Part shown: positions 26,643 through 35,714 of the stretch, piece after piece | How the letters are laid out: each line of letters begins with the position of its first letter | Numbering within the stretch: position 1 is the first letter of the stretch | From: Microbacterium marinilacus | Lineage (GTDB): Bacteria > Actinomycetota > Actinomycetes > Actinomycetales > Microbacteriaceae | Reading direction: 5' to 3' | Assembly: GCF_019753765.1 (NCBI RefSeq) | Contig: NZ_JAIJZW010000006.1 | Location: 186,001-250,000, forward strand | DNA: 64,000 bases | Notes under the pieces: model-generated | Told to the model about the DNA's origin: nothing | The model's input: only the letters and a program-made list of their open reading frames with translations | The model's database searches: none | Made by a program: the position numbers and the translations under genes

Positions 26643-27475
26643 GGTTCGGCGCGCACAGTCAGATGTTCGTCCACGACATCCGCGAGGACGTGGACGGGGT
26701 CTTCGACGCGGTCGCCGGCTTCGGTCTCGCCGCGATCGAGATCAACACGCCGGACGCGGCGGTCTTCCCGCTCGACGAGGTGCGCCGCGCCGCCGAGCGC
26801 ACCGGCCTCGAGGTCGTGATCGGCACCGCGCTGGGCGCCGAACGATCCACCATCGCCGACGACGAGGCGGCACGCCGACGCGGCATCGAGCACCTGCGCG
26901 GCTGCGTCGAGATCGCGGCCGCGCTCGGCGGACACCGCGTCTCGGGCGGCGTGCACTCGGCCAACGGCGCCTTCCACGGGCGCGGGCGCTCGCCGGAGGA
27001 GTGGGAGCGGTCGGTCGCCGCCCTGCGCGAGGTGGCCCCGGACGCCGAGGCCGCCGACGTCACCCTCACCGTCGAGCCGGTGAGCCGTTACTCCGGCTAC
27101 TTCCTCAACACCGCCGACGACACCGTGCGCCTGGTGGACCAGGTCGGCTCGAGCCACGTGCGCGTGCAGCTGGACACGTTCCACATGAACATCGAGGAGG
27201 ACGACACCCCGGCCGCCATCCGGCGCGTCGGCGACCGGCTCGCCCACTTCCACGCGGTCGAGAACAACCGCGGCGTGCCCGGCACCGGGCAGGTGCCGTG
27301 GCGCGACGTGTTCGCCGCACTGCGCGACGTCGGCTACGACGGTCTGATCGTGTTCGAGCACTTCCCCGTGGAGCTGCGCGACATGGCCGTGCGCACGCAC
27401 ACGTGGCGTCACATCGCGTCGTCGGCCGAGGTCTGCTCGCGGGCGCCCCGCCTTCTCGAGGAGCTCGCCCGATGA
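26639..27475 (+). CDS. Sugar phosphate isomerase/epimerase-like TIM barrel (possible FrlC analogue)
   Basis: This 278-residue xylose-isomerase-like TIM barrel has metal-site candidates Glu in LTVEPVSRYSG, Asp in QLDTFHMN, His in FHAVENNRG and Glu in VFEHFP. That is the E-D-H-E pattern of the tagatose/psicose 3-epimerase group. FrlC, which interconverts psicoselysine and fructoselysine, belongs to this fold. Because the gene is embedded in the transporter operon of a regulon with FrlB- and FrlD-like enzymes, a C3-epimerase acting on an Amadori-type ketose is the best guess. The fold is certain, the substrate is not. Confidence 0.75.
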   Translation: MRFGAHSQMFVHDIREDVDGVFDAVAGFGLAAIEINTPDAAVFPLDEVRRAAERTGLEVVIGTALGAERSTIADDEAARRRGIEHLRGCVEIAAALGGHRVSGGVHSANGAFHGRGRSPEEWERSVAALREVAPDAEAADVTLTVEPVSRYSGYFLNTADDTVRLVDQVGSSHVRVQLDTFHMNIEEDDTPAAIRRVGDRLAHFHAVENNRGVPGTGQVPWRDVFAALRDVGYDGLIVFEHFPVELRDMAVRTHTWRHIASSAEVCSRAPRLLEELAR

Positions 27476-29136
27476 GCGCCCCGACGCCGGGCGAGCCGCT
27501 GCTCGTCGCCGACGCGGTCGGCATCTCGTTCGAGACGCCCGACGGCGTCGTCGACGTCACGCGGGACATCTCCTTCGAGGTCGGCGCGGGCGAGACCGCC
27601 GCGCTCGTCGGCGAGTCGGGATCGGGCAAGACCGTCACCGCGATGTCGGTGCTCGACCTGCTCCCGGCGACGGCAGGCCGGTCGGGCGCGATGCGGTACC
27701 TCGGCGAGGACCTCTTCACGGCGCCGGCGGAGCGCATCCGCCGGCTGCGCGGCGGCGAGATCAGCATGATCTTCCAGGAGCCGATGACCGCGTTCAATCC
27801 CGTCTACACGGTCGGGCGGCAGATCTCCGACGCGATCCGCGCGCATCGGCCGATGTCGCGGGCCGCCGCTCTGACGGAGGCGACCAGGCTGTTGGCGGAC
27901 GTGGGCATCCCCGAGCCCGCCCGTCGTGTGCGCAGCTATCCGCACCAGCTCTCGGGCGGGCAGCGTCAGCGGGCGATGATCGCGATGGCGATCGCGAACG
28001 ATCCGGACCTCCTCATCGCCGACGAGCCGACGACCGCGCTCGACGTCACCGTGCAGGCGGAGATCCTCGCCCTGCTGCGTCGGCTGCAGAAGGAGCGGGG
28101 GATGGGCATCCTGCTCATCACCCACGACATGGGCGTGGTGGCCGAGATGGCCGACCGGGTGGTCGTGATGGAGAAGGGCGACGTCGTCGAGCAGGCGGGC
28201 GTCTTCGAGCTGTTCGCCGCTCCCACGCAGCCCTACACGCAGGCGCTGCTCGCCGCGGTTCCCCGCGCCGGGAGCGTCGCGGCACCGGAGCGCGCGCCGC
28301 AGGCGACGGACGGGGCTCCGGCGCTCGAGCTGCAGGGACTGAGCGTCCGCTACCCCGGGTCGTTCCTCAAGAAGGGCTTCCTGGCCGTCGAGGACGTCTC
28401 GCTCACGATCCCGCAGGGCGAGGTCCTCGCTCTGGTCGGAGAGTCGGGGTCGGGCAAGTCGACCATCGGCAAGGCCGTCGTCGGCCTCGTGCCGACGGAG
28501 GGCGGCGAGCTGCGCATCGCCGGCAAGGACGTCCGCAAGACGTCAGCCGGGCAACGGCGCGAGCTGCGCCGCTCGTTCGCGATGGTGTTCCAGGACCCGG
28601 CGTCGTCGCTCAACCCCCGGCAGAGCATCGGCGAGAGCATCATGGAGCCGTTCGTCGTGCACCGCCCCGAGATGGGCCGCGCCGAGCGGAACACGAGGGT
28701 GAGCGAGCTGCTCGAGCGCGTCGAGCTGCCGTCCGCGTGGCACTCGCGCTATCCCCATGAGCTCTCCGGCGGGCAGCGGCAGCGCATCGGCATCGCCCGG
28801 GCCCTCGCGCTCGAGCCGGCGCTGCTGATCGCCGACGAGCCGACGAGCGCGCTCGACGTGTCGGTGCAGGCGGCCGTGCTGGAGCTGTTCCGCACGCTGC
28901 AGCGCGAGCTCGGCTTCTCCTGCCTGTTCATCAGCCACGACCTCGCTGTCGTCGAGCTGCTCGCCTCCGAGGTCGCGGTGCTGCGCGCGGGCCGGCTCGT
29001 CGAGCAGGGCGCGACCGCGTCCGTGCTGCGGGCCCCGCGCGAGGAGTACACCCGTCGGCTGGTGGAGGCCGCACCTGTGCCCGACCCCGTCCTTCAGCGG
29101 GAGCGGGCCGCGAAGCGCCTCGCGGTGGGGAACTGA
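27472..29136 (+). CDS. Fused DppD-DppF ABC transporter ATPase
   Basis: A 554-residue protein contains two complete nucleotide-binding domains. The first has Walker A GESGSGKT, signature [14 protein letters not shown] and Walker [13 protein letters not shown]. The second has [24 protein letters not shown] and [12 protein letters not shown]. Each is followed by the oligopeptide-ATPase C-terminal region. The fusion supplies both ATPases for the DppB/DppC pair, so the transporter encoded here is complete. The ATG overlaps the isomerase stop (ATGA). Four nt after its stop begins a 52-bp sequence found again at 36721. Confidence 0.95.
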   Translation: MSAPTPGEPLLVADAVGISFETPDGVVDVTRDISFEVGAGETAALVGESGSGKTVTAMSVLDLLPATAGRSGAMRYLGEDLFTAPAERIRRLRGGEISMIFQEPMTAFNPVYTVGRQISDAIRAHRPMSRAAALTEATRLLADVGIPEPARRVRSYPHQLSGGQRQRAMIAMAIANDPDLLIADEPTTALDVTVQAEILALLRRLQKERGMGILLITHDMGVVAEMADRVVVMEKGDVVEQAGVFELFAAPTQPYTQALLAAVPRAGSVAAPERAPQATDGAPALELQGLSVRYPGSFLKKGFLAVEDVSLTIPQGEVLALVGESGSGKSTIGKAVVGLVPTEGGELRIAGKDVRKTSAGQRRELRRSFAMVFQDPASSLNPRQSIGESIMEPFVVHRPEMGRAERNTRVSELLERVELPSAWHSRYPHELSGGQRQRIGIARALALEPALLIADEPTSALDVSVQAAVLELFRTLQRELGFSCLFISHDLAVVELLASEVAVLRAGRLVEQGATASVLRAPREEYTRRLVEAAPVPDPVLQRERAAKRLAVGN

Positions 29137-29139
29137 CGA

Positions 29140-29191
29140 GGCGCTGACGCAGGGCGCGGGGTGGCGGGCTCGGCCCGGGCCGCCCCGCGCC
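29140..29191 (+). repeat. 52-bp direct repeat, left copy (contains terminator hairpin)
   Basis: This 52-bp sequence is identical to 36721-36772, 7,581 bp away in the same orientation. It contains a 13-bp stem with one G-U pair (29153-29165 with 29179-29191, loop 13 nt), which probably terminates the transporter operon. Identity begins just after the ATPase stop and ends exactly at the foot of the hairpin. Confidence 0.9.
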
Positions 29192-29213
29192 ACCACCTCG
29201 AAGCGGACCTCCC

Positions 29214-29233
29214 TAGTATCCTGTACGGACAGC
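29214..29233 (+). promoter_or_regulatory. Probable -10 and GntR-type half-sites before the UPF0303 gene
   Basis: TAGTAT (29214-29219) resembles a -10 box. It is followed by CCTGTACGGACAGC (29220-29233), which has the CTGT-N4-ACAG skeleton of the perfect operator at 30499. This suggests autoregulation by the GntR protein encoded in this transcript. Confidence 0.5.
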
Positions 29234-29251
29234 TAGCGGACGGGGGCGGAT

Positions 29252-29740
29252 GTGGACGACGACGTGGCTCTTCTCGAGGAGGTGCGCTCGCAGGCACCGG
29301 AACGGACGCTGTCGCGCTTCACCCGCGCTGATGCGCTGGCGCTGGGCCTCCGTGCGCTGTCGTTGGCGGAGCAGGACGGTCTTCCTGTCGCCATCCGGGT
29401 CACTCGTGGCGAGCAGGTCGTGTTCCACGCCGCGCGGGAGGGCGCGACCGCGGAGCACGACGGCTGGGTGCGTCGTAAGGCCAGGTCGGTGCGCACGCAC
29501 GAGGTCTCCAGCCTCGAGCTCGTGCTTCGCCAGCGTGTGACCGGGCGTGCTCTCGACTGGCTGGACCCCCGGGAGTTCGCGGTGGCAGGCGGTGCCGTGC
29601 CAATCGTCGTGGGAGATGCCGTGGTCGGCGTCATCTCCGTGTCTGGCCTCGTCGGTTCGATCCGCGATGATCACGACCTGGCGATGGCGGCACTCAGGGG
29701 TCTGGACATACGCGCCTCGACGAGTGGCGGGGGCGCGTGA
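29252..29740 (+). CDS. UPF0303/HbpS-fold protein
   Basis: This 162-residue cytoplasmic protein matches the UPF0303 pattern: LPVAIRVTRGEQVVFHAA, a VRRKARSVRTHEVSSLELVLR stretch, then FAVAGGAVPIVV and VGVISVSGL near the end. The family has the GlcG/HbpS fold. Relatives are sometimes called heme-degrading-domain proteins, but no enzymatic role is settled. It is the first gene of the cassette flanked by 52-bp repeats and is translationally coupled to the GntR regulator (GTGA). The GTG at 29252 follows a GGGGGCGG stretch. Confidence 0.78.
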   Translation: MDDDVALLEEVRSQAPERTLSRFTRADALALGLRALSLAEQDGLPVAIRVTRGEQVVFHAAREGATAEHDGWVRRKARSVRTHEVSSLELVLRQRVTGRALDWLDPREFAVAGGAVPIVVGDAVVGVISVSGLVGSIRDDHDLAMAALRGLDIRASTSGGGA

Positions 29741-30495
29741 TGGTCCCTGTCCCTGCCGGCATCGATCGGCGTTCGTCGGTGCCCTTCTACTCCCAGCTCA
29801 AGGACATCATCGTCGCCGACATCGTCGCGCGCGGTCTCGAGGCCGGAGACCGCCTGCCCGGCGATCACGAGCTGTGCGAACGGTACGACATCTCACGCAC
29901 CGTCGTGCGTCAGGCTCTGCTCGAGCTCGAGCACGAGGGGTTCATCCGGCGGGAGAAGGGGAGGGGGACCTTCGTCCACGACCCGCGTACGTCGCGCGGG
30001 ATCGGCGGGGCGCTGGTGGGGTCCTTCGAGGACATCCAGGGCGGCGAGGGGGCGCAGCACTCCCGGCTTCTGCGGCGAGGGTTCGTGCCGGCGAGTGCGA
30101 GAGTGGCGTCCGACCTCGGGGTCGATGAGGGGACGGAGGTCGTGGAGATCGAGCGCCTCCGCGAAGTGGACGGCGAGCCCTGGGCCTTCACGCGCACCCA
30201 GCTGCCACGTGACGTCGGCGAGCCGTTGCTCCATGCGGTCCTGGAGGATGTCTCGCTGTTCGGGATCCTCGAACGCGAGTACGGCGTGGTGTTCGAGCGC
30301 GCCCAGCGCACGATCGTCGCCGAGCAGGCGTCTGATCAGGTCGCCGAGGCGCTGAGGATGGTGTCGGGCGCGCCAGTGCTCGTCATGCGCAGTGTCTCGT
30401 TCGACCGTGCTGGACGGGCGATTGAGCGATTCGCAGGCTTTCATCGAGGTGATCGCAGCCGGCTCGACGTCGAGGTGCGGCATCTCCTGGCTTGA
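29737..30495 (+). CDS. GntR-family regulator with UTRA sensor domain
   Basis: The 252-residue protein has a winged helix (about residues 17-85; FYSQLKDIIVADIV, LPGDHELCERYDISRTVVRQAL, GFIRREKGRGTFV), then a UTRA ligand-binding domain (about 100-245). This is the HutC subgroup, which senses sugars or acids. It most likely binds CCTGTAATTACAGG just downstream, inside the promoter of the ABC transporter operon, and a related site before the UPF0303 gene. GTG 29737 or ATG 29740 may start it. Confidence 0.9.
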   Translation: MMVPVPAGIDRRSSVPFYSQLKDIIVADIVARGLEAGDRLPGDHELCERYDISRTVVRQALLELEHEGFIRREKGRGTFVHDPRTSRGIGGALVGSFEDIQGGEGAQHSRLLRRGFVPASARVASDLGVDEGTEVVEIERLREVDGEPWAFTRTQLPRDVGEPLLHAVLEDVSLFGILEREYGVVFERAQRTIVAEQASDQVAEALRMVSGAPVLVMRSVSFDRAGRAIERFAGFHRGDRSRLDVEVRHLLA

Positions 30496-30521
30496 CATCC
30501 TGTAATTACAGGTTGCATCAT
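30492..30521 (+). promoter_or_regulatory. Sugar ABC operon promoter with GntR operator in the spacer
   Basis: TTGACA (30492-30497) and CATCAT (30516-30521) are 18 bp apart. The whole spacer is occupied by the perfect 14-bp palindrome CCTGTAATTACAGG (30499-30512). A regulator bound there would block RNA polymerase directly. The palindrome is strikingly AT-rich for this genome. Confidence 0.85.
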
Positions 30522-30568
30522 TGTCTCGCACCCGCGAAGAGGCGGGTTCCCGAGCAATGGAGCAGAGC

Positions 30569-31810
30569 ATGGCAATCAAGGCGCGAACCGGGGTCTTCCT
30601 CGGTGTGGGTGTGCTCGCCGTCGCAGCGATCGCGACCACGGTCATCGTCAACGTGGTGCAGAACTCGTCGCGCGACGACGACGTCGTGACGTGGTGGGTG
30701 CCGGACTGGGATTACGAGGTGGCCGTCGAGCTCGTCGACGAGTTCGAACAGGAACACCCGGGCATGTCCGTGGAACTGGTGCAGACCACGGGCGACACGG
30801 TGGCGAACCGTACGTCCGTGGCGCTGGACTCCGGCAACGTCCCCGACGTGATCACCGAGTCCGTCGCTCGCGTGCGCGGCTACGCGGACAAGGGGCAGCT
30901 CGCCGACCTGAGCGGACTGTTCGGCGCCGACATCCCCGCCGACGACTTCGCTCCCGGGCTCATCGACGCCCTCTCCGTTGACGGTGCGACGTACGCGATG
31001 CCCTACCGTTGGGCCACCAACGCCCTGATCTACAACCCCGAGCTGTTCGAGGCGGCAGGCATCGAGGAGCCGCCGGCCACCTGGGACGAGTTCGTCGAAG
31101 ACGCGCGTGCTCTCACGAAGGACGGCGTGGTCGGCACGGCGTGGCCCATCCAGGGCGACCCGAGCGACCTGACGCTCCGCTTCCTGGAGTTCGCGGTGTC
31201 TGAGGGTGCGACGATCACCGACGGGGCGCCCGAGCTGACGGAGGAGTCGACGGAGGCCGCCGTGGAGATGCTGGGCGGCGCGATCGCGGAGGGCTGGGCC
31301 AGCCCGAGCTCGTTCGAGCTCGACAACACCGGCATCCGGGAGCTCTTCCTGCAGGGACGGGTCGCGATGTACCCGGGAGGCGTCTTCGACGTGGCGGAGG
31401 CCCAGGCGCAGGGCGCGCCGATCGCCACCGCTCTCCTTCCCGGGCCCGAAGGCCCCGGCACCGCCCTCGGCGTCGGATGGGCGCACGTCGTGCCGGAGGG
31501 TTCCGCGCACAGGGACGGTGCGGAGGAGCTCGTGCGTTTCCTCGCGGAGCCCGAGAGCATGGCCGCGCTCACGCTGACCTTCCCCGCGCGCCTCAGCGCG
31601 TCCGAGGAATCGAAGTTCCAGACGCCCGAGCGGGTGGCATACGCCCAGCAGCTCGCGGAGCACTCGGTTCCGGCGCCCTACGACCCGCGGTGGACCGCGT
31701 CTGTCCAGGCGGTGCACGACCAGATCCAGGAGGTCGCGCTGACCCGGAAGACGGCCCAGGAAGCGGCGGCGGACATCCAGCAGGTCGTCGACCGGGCATT
31801 CGCGGAGTGA
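30569..31810 (+). CDS. Carbohydrate ABC transporter substrate-binding protein
   Basis: This 413-residue family-1 extracellular solute-binding protein has VVTWWVPDWDYEVAVELVDEFEQEHPG, then PDVITESVARVRGYADKGQL, YAMPYRWATNALIYNPELFE, and a C-terminal VDRAFAE. The N-terminus is a hydrophobic helix (FLGVGVLAVAAIATTVIVNV) with no lipobox cysteine, so the protein would be anchored by an uncleaved helix or released, unlike typical Gram-positive lipoproteins. ATG 30569 has GGAG 6 nt upstream; ATG 30557 is an alternative. Its ligand is probably a sugar or sugar acid, given the dehydratase downstream. Confidence 0.88.
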   Translation: MAIKARTGVFLGVGVLAVAAIATTVIVNVVQNSSRDDDVVTWWVPDWDYEVAVELVDEFEQEHPGMSVELVQTTGDTVANRTSVALDSGNVPDVITESVARVRGYADKGQLADLSGLFGADIPADDFAPGLIDALSVDGATYAMPYRWATNALIYNPELFEAAGIEEPPATWDEFVEDARALTKDGVVGTAWPIQGDPSDLTLRFLEFAVSEGATITDGAPELTEESTEAAVEMLGGAIAEGWASPSSFELDNTGIRELFLQGRVAMYPGGVFDVAEAQAQGAPIATALLPGPEGPGTALGVGWAHVVPEGSAHRDGAEELVRFLAEPESMAALTLTFPARLSASEESKFQTPERVAYAQQLAEHSVPAPYDPRWTASVQAVHDQIQEVALTRKTAQEAAADIQQVVDRAFAE

Positions 31811-31817
31811 CACGGGG

Positions 31818-32699
31818 ATGAGTGTTCAGAACCTCGCTGCGGGAACGGCCGGGCGGCGTCGACGCACCGGTCGCCCCGTGGCGCTCATGGTGCCTGCCCT
31901 GTTGCTCACCGCGGTGCTGATGATCGTTCCGATCGTCACGACCGTGATCCGGGTGATCAGCGACGGCGGGGAAGGACTCGTGCGACTGTTCGCCATGCCG
32001 AGCATCGGACCGGTCTTCCTCAACACCCTGGTCTGGACGCTCGTCTCCGTCGCGGGCGCGGTGCTGATCGGATATCTCGGCGCCCTGGTGCTGCAGTCGA
32101 AGCACCTTCGCGGCGTGGGCCTGTGGCGCGCACTCGTCATGGTGCCGTGGATCATCCCGGGGGTCGTCGCGGCCACCATCTGGCGGTGGACGCTGTCGAC
32201 CGACTACGGCATCCTCAATCAGACTCTGCTCGACCTCGGCCTCATCGACGCTCCCGTCCGATGGCTGTCCAACCCGGACATCGTGCTGGTCGCGGTCGCC
32301 CTGATCCAGATCTGGGTCACCGCGCCGTTCGTGATGCTGATGGTCTCCGCCGCGCTGGCGGGCATCCCCGAGGAGCGCTACGAGGCCGCCCGTCTCGACG
32401 GGGCCGGCGGCGCGACGATCTTGTGGAGCATCATCCTGCCGGCCATCCGCACCACCACCGGCATCTGCGTGCTGACGCTTGCGATCTGGGCGCTGAACTC
32501 ATTCACGATCATCTATGTGACCACCAGCGGGGGCCCCGCCGGGGCATCGACGATCCTTCCGATCCTGCTGTATCAGGCCTTCCAGAACGGCGACCAGACG
32601 CTCGTCTACGCCGTCGCCCTCGTCCAGCTCGTCATCGGCGGCGTCTTCGCCGTGATGTTCGCCCGTACCATGCGCACCGACCTGGAGGAGCAGTCGTGA
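31818..32699 (+). CDS. Carbohydrate ABC permease, MalF/UgpA type
   Basis: This 293-residue permease has about six membrane helices and a coupling loop EERYEAARLDGAGGATILWSI, typical of the carbohydrate uptake-1 family. It follows the binding protein by 7 bp and overlaps its partner permease by 3 nt. No ATP-binding subunit is encoded in this cassette, so the pair probably uses a shared MsiK/MalK-like ATPase encoded elsewhere. Confidence 0.92.
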   Translation: MSVQNLAAGTAGRRRRTGRPVALMVPALLLTAVLMIVPIVTTVIRVISDGGEGLVRLFAMPSIGPVFLNTLVWTLVSVAGAVLIGYLGALVLQSKHLRGVGLWRALVMVPWIIPGVVAATIWRWTLSTDYGILNQTLLDLGLIDAPVRWLSNPDIVLVAVALIQIWVTAPFVMLMVSAALAGIPEERYEAARLDGAGGATILWSIILPAIRTTTGICVLTLAIWALNSFTIIYVTTSGGPAGASTILPILLYQAFQNGDQTLVYAVALVQLVIGGVFAVMFARTMRTDLEEQS

Positions 32700-33535
32700 A
32701 CCGGTCACTGATGCGGAGCCTGTCGATCGCGGGGGTATGGGTCCTGCTTGCGGTCATCCTGCTCTGGAGCCTCGCGCCCGTCGCGGTGATGGCGTTCACG
32801 TCGTTCAAGCCGCGGGCGGACATCTTCGCGGTGCCCACCACGCTGCTCCCCAGCACATGGACGTGGGGCAACTACGTGACGGTCTTCACGGCGTCGACGA
32901 TGCCGCAGGCGCTGCTGAACTCCGTCGTGGTCGGGCTGCTGGTCGCCGTGGCGACGCTGATCTTCTGCTTCAGCGCCGGCTACGCCCTCGCCCGCTTCCG
33001 CTTCCGCGGCTCCCGTCCGCTGGCGCTCGTGATTCTCCTGGGGCAGGTCGTGCCGTTGACCGTGGTGCTGCTTCCGCTTTACCAGATCGTCTCCGGAATG
33101 CAGCTCTTGGACACCACCATCGGCCTGGCCTTCGCGCACCTCGCGATCACCGTGCCTCTGGTCACGTGGATGGTGCGCAACCAGATCGTGGCGATCCCGG
33201 TCGAGCTGGAGGAGGCCGCACAGATCGACGGCGGAAGCCGATTCGATGCGGTCACCTACGTCACCCTCCCGATCTGCGGCCCGGGCCTCGCCGCCGCGGG
33301 CATGTTCGCGTTCCTGCAGTCTTGGCACGAGTTCCTGTTCGCGTCGGTGATGACGAGCTCGACGGCCGCGCGCACCGCGCCGGTGTCGCTGACGGAGTTC
33401 GCCAACGAGTTCAGTGTCGACTGGGGGGCCACGATGGCCGCCTCCGTCGTGTTGACGCTGCCGATCGTGATCCTGTTCGTGGCGATGCAGCGCTACTTCG
33501 TCGGCGGCCTGACGGGTGGGGCGGTGAAGGGATGA
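32696..33535 (+). CDS. Carbohydrate ABC permease, MalG type
   Basis: At 279 residues this is the second permease, with an N-terminal helix, FTSFKPRADIFAVPTTLLPSTW and the EAA-type loop VELEEAAQIDGGSRFDAVTYVTLP. It forms the membrane channel with the preceding MalF-type protein. The GTG start overlaps the upstream stop, and the stop overlaps the dehydratase start (ATGA), so transport and the first catabolic step are co-translated. Confidence 0.92.
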   Translation: MNRSLMRSLSIAGVWVLLAVILLWSLAPVAVMAFTSFKPRADIFAVPTTLLPSTWTWGNYVTVFTASTMPQALLNSVVVGLLVAVATLIFCFSAGYALARFRFRGSRPLALVILLGQVVPLTVVLLPLYQIVSGMQLLDTTIGLAFAHLAITVPLVTWMVRNQIVAIPVELEEAAQIDGGSRFDAVTYVTLPICGPGLAAAGMFAFLQSWHEFLFASVMTSSTAARTAPVSLTEFANEFSVDWGATMAASVVLTLPIVILFVAMQRYFVGGLTGGAVKG

Positions 33536-34743
33536 GGATCACGGACATCCGGTGCGCGCGCATCGGCCGCAGCCCGATCGTGCGGATCGTCACGGACGAG
33601 GGCATCGACGGATTCGCCGAGATCGAGTTCTCGAAGCCGCTCGCCATCGCGCGGACCCTGGAGATCTATCGTCCGCTGCTGCTGGGCATGGATCCCACGG
33701 AGGTGGAGCGATGCATGCTCCGCATCCGCCGGATGGGGGGCACGAAGCCTTGGGGCGCCGTCGTCTCCGCGCTGGAGATCGCTCTGTGGGACGTGGCCGG
33801 CCGTGCGCTGAACGTCCCCGTGCACCGGCTGCTGGGCGGAAAGGTGCGCGACCGGATCCGCGTCTACAACGGCGGCATCCGAACGACCCTCGGCGCGCAC
33901 ACGCCGGAGGACTACGCCGCCTCCATGCGCTACATGACCGAGTCGCCCGAGGGGTTCTCGATCTTCAAGGAGGGAGTGGGCCTGCACGGTTTCATGGCCC
34001 CGAACACCCCGGACTTCCTCTATGGCGACCTGCGCGAGGGGCCGCTCCACCCGAACCGTGGCACTCTCACCCCGAGCGGCGTCAGCCACATCGTTGACAC
34101 CGTCGCCGCGATGAAGGACGTCGTCGGTCCGCATCGCCGGCTGGCGCTGGATATGGGGCCAGGGTGGACGGTGCCGGATGCGATCAACGTGCTCCGCGCG
34201 CTGGAGCCGTTCGACATCGCCTGGGCCGAGGATCTGCTCACGGGCGACTTCGTGCCGTGGAACGACGTGTCCGGCTATCGCGAGGTGACGACCTCCACCT
34301 CGGTGCCGACCCACACGGGGGAGCAGCTGTACCTGCGCCAGAACTTCCGCGAGCTGATCGAACAGCGCGCCGTGCGCGTGATCGGCCCCGACCCCGGGGA
34401 CGTGGGCGGGCTGGCCGAGCTGAAGTGGATAGCGGAGCTCGCCGACCTGTACGGCATCGGTATCGCTCCGCACGGCGTCAGCAGCGGACTGCTCGGACTG
34501 GCAGCACTGATCCAGGTGTCGGCGACGCTCCCCGACAACCTGATCGCGTTCGAGTACCCGACCGCCGCCGACCCGTGGTGGTACGACATCGTCGACGGAT
34601 TCGACACGCCGATCGTCGTCGACGGGCACGTGCGTGTCGGCGACCGTCCCGGCCTCGGCATCGACTTCGACCGGGAAGCTGCTGGCGCCCGCCTGGAGCC
34701 CGGCGCCGAGGACTTCTTCGACTGGAACCCGCGAGAGGACTGA
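33532..34743 (+). CDS. Enolase-superfamily sugar-acid dehydratase (mandelate racemase-like)
   Basis: This 403-residue enzyme of the mandelate racemase/muconate lactonizing group has a capping domain at the N-terminus (RIVTDEGIDGFAEIEF, GAVVSALEIALWDVAGRAL). Metal ligands are visible as Asp in LALDMGPG, Glu in WAEDLL and Glu in HTGEQLY. A catalytic His sits in APHGVSSG and a Lys in FSIFKEGVG. The pattern fits acid-sugar dehydratases (galactonate, gluconate, fuconate types), which make 2-keto-3-deoxy acids. The exact sugar acid cannot be named. It is embedded between the permeases and two oxidoreductases. Confidence 0.87.
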   Translation: MRITDIRCARIGRSPIVRIVTDEGIDGFAEIEFSKPLAIARTLEIYRPLLLGMDPTEVERCMLRIRRMGGTKPWGAVVSALEIALWDVAGRALNVPVHRLLGGKVRDRIRVYNGGIRTTLGAHTPEDYAASMRYMTESPEGFSIFKEGVGLHGFMAPNTPDFLYGDLREGPLHPNRGTLTPSGVSHIVDTVAAMKDVVGPHRRLALDMGPGWTVPDAINVLRALEPFDIAWAEDLLTGDFVPWNDVSGYREVTTSTSVPTHTGEQLYLRQNFRELIEQRAVRVIGPDPGDVGGLAELKWIAELADLYGIGIAPHGVSSGLLGLAALIQVSATLPDNLIAFEYPTAADPWWYDIVDGFDTPIVVDGHVRVGDRPGLGIDFDREAAGARLEPGAEDFFDWNPRED

Positions 34744-34746
34744 CCG

Positions 34747-35697
34747 ATGGAATGGACACGACGCCCCCTGGGCGGCACCGGCTTGAGCATGACGCCCCTG
34801 ACCGTCGGCGGAGCGCCGCTCGGCTCTATGCCCAAGAACTTCGGCTACGAGGTGGCCGAAGAGGACGGCGTCGCCACCGCCGTCGCCGCGCTCACCGGCC
34901 CTATCCGGTCGCTCGACACGTCATGTGCGTACAGCGACGGCGAGTCGGAGCGACGCATCGGCATCGCCCTCGAACGTGTCGGTGGCCGGCCGGATGACTT
35001 CGTGCTGGCCACCAAGGTGACCCGCGACCTGCGCACGGGAGACTTCTCCGGGGCGCAGATGCGCCGCGCCATCGAGGGCAGCCTCGCCCGCCTCGGCGTC
35101 GACCGCGTTCCCCTGCTCTACCTGCACGACCCTGAGAACACGACCTTCACCGAGGCCACCGCCCGCGGCGGGGCGGTCGACGTGATCCGCGCGCTTAAGG
35201 ATGAGGGCATCGCCGGCGCGATCGGGGTTGCGGGAGGCGACACCAGGATCATCTCCGAGTACGTCGCGACGGGCTACTTCGACGTGCTCCTCACCCACAA
35301 CCGATGGACGCTGGTCAACCGCACAGCTAACGCGATGATCGACCTCGCCCGCGAACACGGCATGGGTGTCGTGAACGCTGCGGTTCTGGGTGGCGGGATC
35401 CTCGCCACCGGTGCCGGCGCGTCGACCCGGTACGGCTATCGCGAGGCGCCCGAGGTGCTGCTGAACGCGATCCGCGAGGTCGAGCGCCTCTGCCATGAGG
35501 CCGACGTGCCGCTGGCCGCCGCCGCTCTGCAGTTCTCGACCCGCGATCCCCGCATCGCGACCACCATCGTGGGCGTTTCCCGGCCCGAGCGCATCGCCGA
35601 CAACGTCGCCGCCATCGAGCTCGACATCCCTGACGCGCTGTTCGACGAGATCGACCGCATCGCCGCCACCCTGCCGGCCGACATCGGCCCCCGCTGA
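34747..35697 (+). CDS. Aldo/keto reductase (aldose dehydrogenase-like)
   Basis: This 316-residue (alpha/beta)8 NAD(P)-dependent enzyme has the catalytic tetrad: Asp in SLDTSCAYSDG with its Tyr, Lys in LATKV, His in LYLHD. A cofactor-binding C-terminal segment follows (TTIVGVSRPERIADNV). Its pattern is close to D-threo-aldose 1-dehydrogenases, which oxidise fucose- or arabinose-type sugars to lactones; that would feed the neighbouring dehydratase. Substrate is inferred. It starts 3 nt after the dehydratase stop. Confidence 0.87.
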   Translation: MEWTRRPLGGTGLSMTPLTVGGAPLGSMPKNFGYEVAEEDGVATAVAALTGPIRSLDTSCAYSDGESERRIGIALERVGGRPDDFVLATKVTRDLRTGDFSGAQMRRAIEGSLARLGVDRVPLLYLHDPENTTFTEATARGGAVDVIRALKDEGIAGAIGVAGGDTRIISEYVATGYFDVLLTHNRWTLVNRTANAMIDLAREHGMGVVNAAVLGGGILATGAGASTRYGYREAPEVLLNAIREVERLCHEADVPLAAAALQFSTRDPRIATTIVGVSRPERIADNVAAIELDIPDALFDEIDRIAATLPADIGPR

Positions 35698-35714
35698 CCC
35701 ACCTGGAGGAGCTC

